From: JBKEDF01 sp047975325
GTDB lineage: Bacteria > Pseudomonadota > Alphaproteobacteria > Rhodobacterales > Rhodobacteraceae
Assembly (NCBI GenBank): GCA_047975325.1
Contig: JBKEDF010000052.1
Coordinates: forward strand, 1-64,000
Length of the DNA: 64,000 nt
Direction: 5' to 3'
In this document: positions 43,228 to 50,206 of the stretch, one piece after another
Position numbering within the stretch: position 1 is the stretch's first letter
Layout of the letters: every line of letters starts with the position of its first letter
Notes under the pieces: generated by a model
The model's database searches: none
Told to the model about the DNA's origin: nothing
What the model saw: the letters and a program-made list of their open reading frames with translations, nothing else
Made by a program: the position numbers and the translations under genes

Positions 43228-43974
43228 CTATTCCGGCATGCCGCCATCGCTATCGTCACCTGCCTCTTCCAGCAGGCGGTCAAAATCCTTGACTACGATA
43301 TGCCGATTGCCATTGAGCACGATCAGACCATCCCGACGCAAGGCGCTGACCTGCCGGCTTACGGTTTCCAGCGTCAGGCCCAGATAATCGGCCACTTCTT
43401 CCCGCGTCAGGGGCAGGTCCAGTTCGATCTGGCGGTTCCGGTCACGCCGCGCCGTGCCCAGATTGCGCCGCGCAAGGATCACGAGGAAAGAGGCGATCTT
43501 TTCCCGCGCGGTCTTGCGACCCAGAAGCAACATCCATTCGCGCGCGGCATCCAGTTCATCCATCGTCATTTCCAGAAGCCGCTGCGCCAGATTGGGGGTT
43601 GAGGTGATCAGATCCTGAAACGGCTTGCGGCGGAAACAACATAGCAACAGATCGGTTGTCGCGGTCACATCATAGGATGCCCGCGCCCTGTTCGGACGCC
43701 CCATGAAATCGGAAGGCTGCAACAGCCCCACCATTTGACGGCGGCCATCCTCCATGGTCTGGGTCAGCGTCGCAATCCCGGCAACCACCGAAGCCACGAA
43801 ATCCATCCGGTCCCCCGACCAGATAACCACTTGGCCCGCCTCATAGCGGCGATAATATTTGATCTGTTCCAGATGGTCCAATTCATCGGAATCGCAGCGC
43901 GCGCAAACCGCACGATAGCGGATCGGGCAATCCCCGCAATCCAGAGCAATCGAAGGATGATCCAGAAAGGTCAT
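43228..43974 (-). CDS. fnrL: FNR-type oxygen-responsive regulator FnrL
   Basis: The 248-residue CRP/FNR protein has an N-terminal cysteine cluster ('CGDCPIRYRAVCARC', Cys13, 16, 24, 27) and Cys112/113 in the sensory barrel, enough for an oxygen-labile [4Fe-4S] cluster. The C-terminal helix-turn-helix is 'LTREEVADYLGLTLETVSRQ', where the E-x3-R pattern reads FNR boxes (TTGAT-N4-ATCAA). It is divergent from hemN, with an FNR-like box in the shared 68-base gap. In Rhodobacter FnrL activates hemN and other low-oxygen genes. Confidence 0.93.
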   Translation of the reverse strand: MTFLDHPSIALDCGDCPIRYRAVCARCDSDELDHLEQIKYYRRYEAGQVVIWSGDRMDFVASVVAGIATLTQTMEDGRRQMVGLLQPSDFMGRPNRARASYDVTATTDLLLCCFRRKPFQDLITSTPNLAQRLLEMTMDELDAAREWMLLLGRKTAREKIASFLVILARRNLGTARRDRNRQIELDLPLTREEVADYLGLTLETVSRQVSALRRDGLIVLNGNRHIVVKDFDRLLEEAGDDSDGGMPE

Positions 43975-43993
43975 GTAGCCGCCTGTTCACTTG

Positions 43994-44007
43994 TTGATCT
44001 GCGTCAA
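43994..44007. promoter_or_regulatory. FNR box between fnrL and hemN
   Basis: TTGAT-CTGC-GTCAA matches the TTGAT-N4-ATCAA consensus at nine of ten positions. It is 35 bases upstream of the hemN ATG and 20 upstream of fnrL, consistent with hemN activation and fnrL autoregulation. Confidence 0.75.
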
Positions 44008-44042
44008 GGCTCATCGGCTCGTCCAAGCTTAGAAGACAACCC

Positions 44043-45398
44043 ATGGACACACAAACTCGCCTTCGGAAACACGGGCTGTTTAATGCGCGCGCCCCCAGAT
44101 ATACAAGCTATCCGACTGCGCCCCATTTCGGAAGCCTTGTTGGACCTGGTACATTTGCAGGTTGGATATCCGTAATCCCGGATGGCGCGGAAATTTCGCT
44201 CTATCTGCATATACCGTTCTGCCGGAGGTTGTGCTGGTTCTGTGCCTGCCGGACACAGGGTACCACATCCAATGCCCCGATCCGGGCCTACATAGACACG
44301 ATATTACAGGAAATAACGCTTCTGCGCGCAAACCTGCCCCCGGGGGTAAGGCTGCGGCGCCTGCATTGGGGCGGCGGGACGCCCACACTCCTTTCCCCGG
44401 CGCAGATGCGGCAAATTGCAGCAGCGCTTTTTGAGATGGCCCCTCTGGCCGATGGCGCGGAATTTTCGGTGGAAATCGACCCCAATGAGATCGATGAACC
44501 ACGACTTTCGGCGCTGGAGGCCATCGGGATGAATCGCGCCTCCATCGGCGTTCAGGATTTCGACCCCCTGATTCAAAAGGCCATCGGGCGCGAACAGGGG
44601 TTTGAGCTGACCCGCGATGTGGTGGCAATGGTCCGGCAGCAGGGTGTGGCCAGCCTGAATGCCGATATCCTTTACGGCCTGCCCTATCAGAACAAGAAAC
44701 GCATCACGGATTCCGTAAACAAGCTGATCGCATTGCGGCCCGACCGCGTGGCGCTTTACGGCTATGCCCATGTTCCCTGGATGAGCCGCCGACAACAATT
44801 GATCCCGGCCGATGCCCTGCCCGAACCGCCCGAAAGGCTGATGCTTTTTGAAACCGCGCAGGAACTGTTCATCAAGGCCGGATATGAAGCCATCGGGATC
44901 GATCATTTTGCCCTGCCGCAGGATAATCTGGCCCGCGCCGCGCGCGAGGGCCGGCTGCGGCGCAACTTTCAGGGCTATACCGATGATGCGGCCCCCGTCC
45001 TGATCGGGCTGGGCGCTTCGGCAATTTCCCGTTTTCCGCAAGGCTATGCGCAGAACCGTTCAAGCACGGCGGACTATACGACGGCCATTCGTGCGGGAAC
45101 TTTCGCAACCGTGCGCGGCCATGCCTTCTCCTCCGAGGATCTGATCCGGGCGCGGATTATCGAAGCATTGATGTGCGATTTCCGTATATCCAGACAGGAA
45201 CTGGCGACCCGTTTCGACCTTCCCCCCGGCAGGATCGAACTTCTGCTGACCGAGGCGCAACGCCAGTTCGGTTCAACAATCCGGCTGGATCAGCAAGCGC
45301 TGAGCATTCCGACCGAAGCCAAACCACTGACACGGATGGTCGCCCAGGTGTTCGACGCCTATGCAAAGGCAGGCGGCCAGCATTCCACCGCCGTCTGA
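44043..45398 (+). CDS. hemN: Oxygen-independent coproporphyrinogen III oxidase HemN
   Basis: The 451-residue radical SAM enzyme decarboxylates coproporphyrinogen III to protoporphyrinogen IX without O2. The cluster motif C-x3-C-x2-C is in 'IPFCRRLCWFCACRTQG', and SAM-binding 'HWGGGTPTLLSP' and 'SVEIDPNEID' follow. 'NADILYGLPYQNKKR' and the C-terminal HemN domain ('RIIEALMCDFRIS') complete the usual length, which distinguishes it from shorter HemW proteins. An FNR box precedes it. A hairpin follows. Confidence 0.95.
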   Translation: MDTQTRLRKHGLFNARAPRYTSYPTAPHFGSLVGPGTFAGWISVIPDGAEISLYLHIPFCRRLCWFCACRTQGTTSNAPIRAYIDTILQEITLLRANLPPGVRLRRLHWGGGTPTLLSPAQMRQIAAALFEMAPLADGAEFSVEIDPNEIDEPRLSALEAIGMNRASIGVQDFDPLIQKAIGREQGFELTRDVVAMVRQQGVASLNADILYGLPYQNKKRITDSVNKLIALRPDRVALYGYAHVPWMSRRQQLIPADALPEPPERLMLFETAQELFIKAGYEAIGIDHFALPQDNLARAAREGRLRRNFQGYTDDAAPVLIGLGASAISRFPQGYAQNRSSTADYTTAIRAGTFATVRGHAFSSEDLIRARIIEALMCDFRISRQELATRFDLPPGRIELLLTEAQRQFGSTIRLDQQALSIPTEAKPLTRMVAQVFDAYAKAGGQHSTAV

Positions 45399-45403
45399 AC
45401 TTT

Positions 45404-45433
45404 GCCGGGGCGCAGGTAAAACCCTGCCCCGGC
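45404..45433. terminator. Terminator between convergent hemN and wrbA
   Basis: GCCGGGGC (45404-45411) pairs with GCCCCGGC (45426-45433), with an inner AGG/CCT extension. It occupies the 41-base convergent gap. Confidence 0.65.
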
Positions 45434-45439
45434 ATGTCA

Positions 45440-46036
45440 TCAGGCCATCAGTTTCCTGGTAATTCCGATCAACCGGTTGATCTGGTGCGTGATGGCGGCA
45501 CGGGCCTTATCATCCAGCGCGACCCCGGCATTGTGGCTATACCCATAGGGGTTGCCGCCCGCCTCGGAAATCGACGGATCGGTAAAGCCCGGCGCAACGA
45601 TGATCGACCCCCAATGCAGGAAGGTGGTATAGAGCCCGAGCGTGGTCGCCTCCTGCCCCCCATGTGTATTCTGGGCGGAAGTCATGGCGCTGACCGCCTT
45701 ATTGGCCAATTGGCCGTTAAACCACTGCCCTCCCAGCGTATCGATGAAGGCCCGCAACTGGCTTGCCGTGCCACCAAAACGCGTGGGGGATGAAAAGAGA
45801 TAGGCATCGGCCCATTCCATATCGGCAGGCGTGGCGGCCTCGTATTTCTTCTGGATTTCGGCCTCGGCCTTCCAGGCGTCCTGCCCGTCCACCACCTCTT
45901 GTGGTGCGGTCTCCGGGATACGCAGCAGCCGAACCTCGGCGCCAGCGGCCCGCGCGGCCTTAGCGGCGGCTTCGGCCATCTGCCGGTTCAGCCCATATGT
46001 GGAATAGAACAGGATTGCGAGTTTCGGCGCAGACAT
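45440..46036 (-). CDS. wrbA: NAD(P)H:quinone oxidoreductase WrbA
   Basis: The 198-residue flavodoxin-fold FMN protein reduces quinones by two electrons in oxidative stress defence. It has 'AILFYSTYGLNRQMAEAAA' (phosphate-binding loop), 'DAYLFSSPTRFGGTASQLRA', 'HGGQEATTLGLYTTFLHWG' and 'GGNPYGYSHNAG', all WrbA landmarks. The upstream region carries a 26-base palindrome and a smaller CTTTG-CAT-CAAAG repeat. Confidence 0.95.
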   Translation of the reverse strand: MSAPKLAILFYSTYGLNRQMAEAAAKAARAAGAEVRLLRIPETAPQEVVDGQDAWKAEAEIQKKYEAATPADMEWADAYLFSSPTRFGGTASQLRAFIDTLGGQWFNGQLANKAVSAMTSAQNTHGGQEATTLGLYTTFLHWGSIIVAPGFTDPSISEAGGNPYGYSHNAGVALDDKARAAITHQINRLIGITRKLMA

Positions 46037-46082
46037 TGGCGACTCCTTTGATCGTTCGCTACACCAAGCTAGCTAAGGCAAC

Positions 46083-46141
46083 CTTTGCATCAAAGCCATA
46101 TCTCCGCGCGCCATAGTAAATGTGCAATTTTGCACATTTAC
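46083..46141 (-). promoter_or_regulatory. Palindromic operator candidates upstream of wrbA
   Basis: GTAAATGTGCAA-TT-TTGCACATTTAC (46116-46141) has 12-bp perfect arms and a 2-base centre. CTTTG-CAT-CAAAG (46083-46095) is closer to wrbA. They lie 80-105 and 47-59 bases upstream of the wrbA ATG. The large one is AT-rich with TGTGCA/TGCACA cores and lacks a T tract, so an operator is likelier than a terminator for the upstream metallopeptidase gene. Confidence 0.5.
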
Positions 46142-46153
46142 CGGCAAGCAGGG

Positions 46154-46564
46154 CTATTCCCACCAGGGATCAATGGCGCCAATATCCTCATCGCTCCAGC
46201 CAAAATGATGCGCGAGTTCATGAATGACCACATGGGAAACCAGTTCCGCCAGCGAAACATTTCCCCGATCCAGCCATTCATCAAGGATCGGGCGACGAAA
46301 AAGCCAGACGGTATCGGGAAAGCCCGGTTGATCGGAAACCGATTTTTCCGTCAGCGGCACCCCTTCATAAAGCCCTGTCAGCATATATGGGTCGTCGATA
46401 TCCATCGCGGAAAGGATTTCCTCGCCGGGAAATTCCTCTATCCGCAGCAGCACCTTGGTTGCCGCTGCACGCCAGGGTTCAGGCAATGCCGCGACGGCGC
46501 CACGCGCCAGCCGGTCAAGCATGGCCAGATCCGGCGCAAGGGCATCTTCGGCGGGAAAGGTCAT
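46154..46564 (-). CDS. Zincin-like metallopeptidase family protein
   Basis: The 136-residue protein has the HExxH zinc motif in 'SHVVIHELAHHFGWSDEDI' near the C terminus, preceded by an acidic helical segment and 'TVWLFRRPILDEWLDRG'. It belongs to the small metallopeptidase family formerly DUF1025. The protease activity and substrate are not established. ATG 46564 matches the family start ('MTFPAEDALAPDLAML'); the longer frame to 46663 adds residues unlike the family. Confidence 0.82.
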   Translation of the reverse strand: MTFPAEDALAPDLAMLDRLARGAVAALPEPWRAAATKVLLRIEEFPGEEILSAMDIDDPYMLTGLYEGVPLTEKSVSDQPGFPDTVWLFRRPILDEWLDRGNVSLAELVSHVVIHELAHHFGWSDEDIGAIDPWWE

Positions 46565-46754
46565 GGCAACCGTGATAAAGCAAATTGCATCAACAGTGAA
46601 TCGGAATTCCCTTGCTTCCAATCGGCAAGAAACTGATCCCGAAGGAAAATCCATGCCATTCATATTTCAATGGGAATGCAGATCGTAACGGGCGCGGCCC
46701 CTGATATGGACAAGCGCCCCCGGTTGTGACAGATCGGCAGGGTTCAGGAGAGAC

Positions 46755-48086
46755 ATGATGACCCAGACCGTCACCCGTTTTGCCCCCTCCCCCACGGGCT
46801 ATATCCACGTTGGAAACCTGCGCCCTGCGCTGATGAACTGGATGATCGCACGCAAGGCGGGAGGGACCTTCATCCTGCGGCTTGACGATACCGACAAGGA
46901 ACGTTCGAAACAGGAATATGTCGACGGGATCATGGAGGATCTCGAATGGCTGGGCCTGACCTGGGATCGGGTGGAACGGCAATCGGCGCGGCTTGATCGC
47001 TATGCCGAAATGGCGGACCTGCTGCGCGACAAGGGCCGGTTTTACGAATGCTTCGAAAGCCCGACCGATCTGGAATTGAAGCGCAAGAAACAGCTGAACA
47101 TGGGCAAACCCCCTGTCTATGACCGGACAAGCCTGCATCTGAGTGATGAGGAAAAGGCCCGGTTGCGGGAAACAAACCCCGGATATTGGCGTTTCCTCCT
47201 TGATCGGGAACGGATCGAATGGACCGATGGCATCCTCGGGCCGGTTTCAATCGATGCGGCTTCGGTTTCGGATCCGGTGCTGATCCGGGCCGATGGGCAG
47301 GTGCTTTATACCTTTGCCTCTTCGGTGGACGATATCGATATGGGCGTAACCCATATCGTGCGTGGGGCAGATCATGTGACCAATACCGCAACCCAGATCC
47401 AGATCATGCAGGCCATGGGCGGCACCGTGCCCGAATTTGCCCATCACAGCCTGCTGACCGGACCGCAGGGCGAATCCCTGTCCAAACGGCTGGGCACGCT
47501 ATCACTGCGCGATCTGCGTGAAAGGGGCGTTGAACCGATGGCCCTCATGTCGCTCATGGTGCGGCTTGGGTCTTCCAAACCGGTGGAACTGGCCACCAGC
47601 CATCAGGATCTGATCGACGGGTTCGAGATTGGCAGCTTCGGCGCCGCCCCCACCAAATTCGATGCGGAAGACCTGTTTCCGCTCACCCGCGCGCATGTGC
47701 AATCCCTGCCCTATGAGACCGTGCAGGACCGGATCACTGCCCTGGGTGTACCAGCGGATCTTGCCCAGAGTTTCTGGACGGTCACACGGGACAACATCAC
47801 CGTGCTTGATGATCTGGCCGGCTGGTGGGAATTGTTTAGCGACGGGGCGGAACCCCTGATCGCGCCCGAGGACAAGGATTTTGTGGCCGAAGCCATCGCA
47901 TTGCTGCCCTCCCCACCCTATGGCCCCGAAACCTGGGCCAACTGGACCGCGGAGGTGAAGGCCAAAACCGGGCGGAAGGGCAAGGGTCTTTTCATGCCAC
48001 TCCGCAAGGCGTTGACGGGCCAGCCGCAAGGCCCCGAAATGGCCGATGTAATGCCGCTGTTGCAAAAGATCCGCGCCAGGGACTGA
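46755..48086 (+). CDS. gltX: Glutamyl-tRNA synthetase (variant KMSKS)
   Basis: The 443-residue class I synthetase charges tRNA-Glu and, in alphaproteobacteria lacking GlnRS, usually tRNA-Gln for GatCAB. The HIGH-type motif is 'APSPTGYIHVGN', and the KMSKS-type loop reads 'GESLSKRLGTLSL', lacking the usual Lys-Met pair. The C-terminal anticodon domain is 'KTGRKGKGLFMPLRKALTG'. Many Rhodobacterales carry two GluRS genes; this short one may be the second. Two ATG codons in tandem could start it. Confidence 0.94.
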   Translation: MMTQTVTRFAPSPTGYIHVGNLRPALMNWMIARKAGGTFILRLDDTDKERSKQEYVDGIMEDLEWLGLTWDRVERQSARLDRYAEMADLLRDKGRFYECFESPTDLELKRKKQLNMGKPPVYDRTSLHLSDEEKARLRETNPGYWRFLLDRERIEWTDGILGPVSIDAASVSDPVLIRADGQVLYTFASSVDDIDMGVTHIVRGADHVTNTATQIQIMQAMGGTVPEFAHHSLLTGPQGESLSKRLGTLSLRDLRERGVEPMALMSLMVRLGSSKPVELATSHQDLIDGFEIGSFGAAPTKFDAEDLFPLTRAHVQSLPYETVQDRITALGVPADLAQSFWTVTRDNITVLDDLAGWWELFSDGAEPLIAPEDKDFVAEAIALLPSPPYGPETWANWTAEVKAKTGRKGKGLFMPLRKALTGQPQGPEMADVMPLLQKIRARD

Positions 48087-48129
48087 AGTTCCGGACGACT
48101 TCGCGCAAATATCCGATACCTGTTCCCGA

Positions 48130-50202
48130 TCAGGTTTCAGGCCTTGCGCTTCTTCGTCCTTCCATCAACCAGGCCCCGACCGACAATACCGCAGCAAGCA
48201 ACAGCCAGAACCAGGGCGGCAGCAGAGCCGCCACACGGATATCCTGTGTGATATAAGCATTTCGCGGGGTAACGGCGATCCATCCCCGACCTGCGGCATT
48301 GCGCCCTTCGGCAACTGTACGGATATCGGGTGCGCCATCCTCCAGCCGCAAGATGCCGCCGCGCATGGCCTCCACCTGCGGGGCAAGCTTTTCGCCCGAA
48401 GCGATGGTTTCCTCAAATTCCCGTGGCGCTGAAGGGCCAAGTGCAATCACCCGTTCCAGATCCCCCTGCCGGAGCCGGTAGAGCCCCATTTCCGGCGCAT
48501 CCCATTCGGCCGTATAGCGCCCCGGCGCGGCCTCGGGCAGGGGAAGCTCCACCTCCACCCCGTCCGGTTGCGTAATGGTGACCGGTCCGGGATCTTCGCC
48601 GATGGTGCGGCGGGTCACCGTCATTTTCTGGCCAATCGCGCTGGCTGTCAGCGCCTCTTCCTCCAGTTCGGGCTCTTTCATCATCCAATGGGCCAGTCGG
48701 CGCAGGAGTTCCAGCTGTGGCCCGCCGCCTTCATAGCCCCGCCCCCAAAGCCACATGTGATCAGAGCCCAGAACCGCGACACGCCCGTCACCCACCCGGT
48801 CAAGCACCAGAAGCGGGCGGTCATCCACGCCTGACATCACCACCTGTCCACTGATCTGGCGGATTCCGATCTGCCGGAACCAACGACCCCAGCCACCATC
48901 AGGGGCCAGGCTTTCCAATCCCGCCGTGACCGGATGACGCTGCCCCAGATCCGTCAGCATGGGACGGAACCCCTGTTCATAGACGCGGCTTGTCGTCTCC
49001 ACCGGCATGATCTCGGCCAGGGCGGAACGCCAGAGGCTGTCTGCTCCGCCAAATTCCGGTCCCGCGGCCACCAGAACCGTACCGCCACGATGGATATAGT
49101 CGCGCACGTTATAAAGATATGATTGCGGCAGGATCCCGCGCAGCCGGTAGCGGTCAAAGATGATCAGATCGAACTCATCTATCTTTTCCACGAAAAGTTC
49201 CCGCGTGGGAAAGGCAATCAACGAGAGTTCGGAAACAGGCGTGCCATCCTGTTTTTCCGGCGGGCGCAGAATGGTGAAATGCACCAGATCAACCGATGGA
49301 TCGGATTTCAGAAGATTGCGCCAGACCCGTTCCCCGGCATGCGGTTCGCCCGAAACAAGCAGGACACGCAGACGGTCACGTACCCCGTTTATCTGCACCA
49401 CGGCAGCATTGTTGCGGTCGGTCAATTCGCCTTCCTGCACCGCAACGGAAAATTGCAGCACATTGATCCCGCCATGGGGCAAGGTGATGGGCAGTTCAAG
49501 ATCCTCTCCCACCGGAACATCGAATACCTGCGGTTCTTCCCCATCCACCGCAATGGAAAGTTCCGCGTTCCCCATCACCGCCGTGGGAACGCGGCCCTGA
49601 TCCTCCACCCGCAGCGTAAGCGTGACGGGTTCCCCTATGATGGCGAAGGATGGTGCGTTCTTGACCACGAGCCGCCGGTCCCAGTCCTGTTCATATCCCG
49701 TCAGCAAAACATGCAGCGGTGCAGGCAATTCCGGCGCGAAGGGCAAGTCATGCACCTGCCCATCTGTGATCAGGATGGCTCCCGCGACCCGGGCGCTGGG
49801 TTCTTCGGCCAGCGCCTCGGACAGGGCCGTCATCAATTGCGTCCCAAGATCACCCTCCCCATCGCCCAGTCGATGGATACGCAATTCGGTATTACCCAGT
49901 GCTGCGACCTCGGAACGAACCCGATCCAGCGCCGCAGTGGCCTGCTGCGGACGATCGGCGATGCGTTGGCTCGCGCTTTCATCCACAATGGCAATGACGA
50001 TATCCGTCAGCGGCTGACGATCCTCACGTTGCAGCGATGGATTGGCCAGTGCAGCCAGAAGCACAAGCGCCGCCAGCCCACGCAACCACCAGCCGGACAA
50101 ACCACGCCAAAGTGCCAGCAGAACAATCAGAAATGCCAACACGCCAAGCCCCGCGATACCGGGAAACGGCAAGAGAGGATCGAAGATCACGGTGCCGGTC
50201 AT
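48130..50202 (-). CDS. Membrane protein of the MoxR-DUF58 operon (VWA/GATase-like)
   Basis: The 690-residue protein begins with two membrane helices (about 12-50, 'IAGLGVLAFLIVLLALWRG'). A VWA-like region (about 65-180) has 'IVIAIVDESASQRIADRP', a variant of the DxSxS metal site. A glutamine-amidotransferase-like fold without a nucleophile cysteine (about 290-450) has 'LRVLLVSGEPHAGERVW' and 'GGTVLVAAGPEFGG'. A final helix ('PWFWLLLAAVLSVGAWLM') ends the chain. It is the last gene of moxR-DUF58-DUF4159-this gene, five bases after the DUF4159 gene. The function is unknown; related operons act in envelope or metal-cofactor assembly. Confidence 0.8.
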   Translation of the reverse strand: MTGTVIFDPLLPFPGIAGLGVLAFLIVLLALWRGLSGWWLRGLAALVLLAALANPSLQREDRQPLTDIVIAIVDESASQRIADRPQQATAALDRVRSEVAALGNTELRIHRLGDGEGDLGTQLMTALSEALAEEPSARVAGAILITDGQVHDLPFAPELPAPLHVLLTGYEQDWDRRLVVKNAPSFAIIGEPVTLTLRVEDQGRVPTAVMGNAELSIAVDGEEPQVFDVPVGEDLELPITLPHGGINVLQFSVAVQEGELTDRNNAAVVQINGVRDRLRVLLVSGEPHAGERVWRNLLKSDPSVDLVHFTILRPPEKQDGTPVSELSLIAFPTRELFVEKIDEFDLIIFDRYRLRGILPQSYLYNVRDYIHRGGTVLVAAGPEFGGADSLWRSALAEIMPVETTSRVYEQGFRPMLTDLGQRHPVTAGLESLAPDGGWGRWFRQIGIRQISGQVVMSGVDDRPLLVLDRVGDGRVAVLGSDHMWLWGRGYEGGGPQLELLRRLAHWMMKEPELEEEALTASAIGQKMTVTRRTIGEDPGPVTITQPDGVEVELPLPEAAPGRYTAEWDAPEMGLYRLRQGDLERVIALGPSAPREFEETIASGEKLAPQVEAMRGGILRLEDGAPDIRTVAEGRNAAGRGWIAVTPRNAYITQDIRVAALLPPWFWLLLAAVLSVGAWLMEGRRSARPET

Positions 50203-50206
50203 CACA

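Noticed and set aside
46116..46141. Intrinsic terminator for the metallopeptidase gene
   Set aside because: The arms are AT-rich, the loop is only two bases, and no T run follows, so an operator is more likely.
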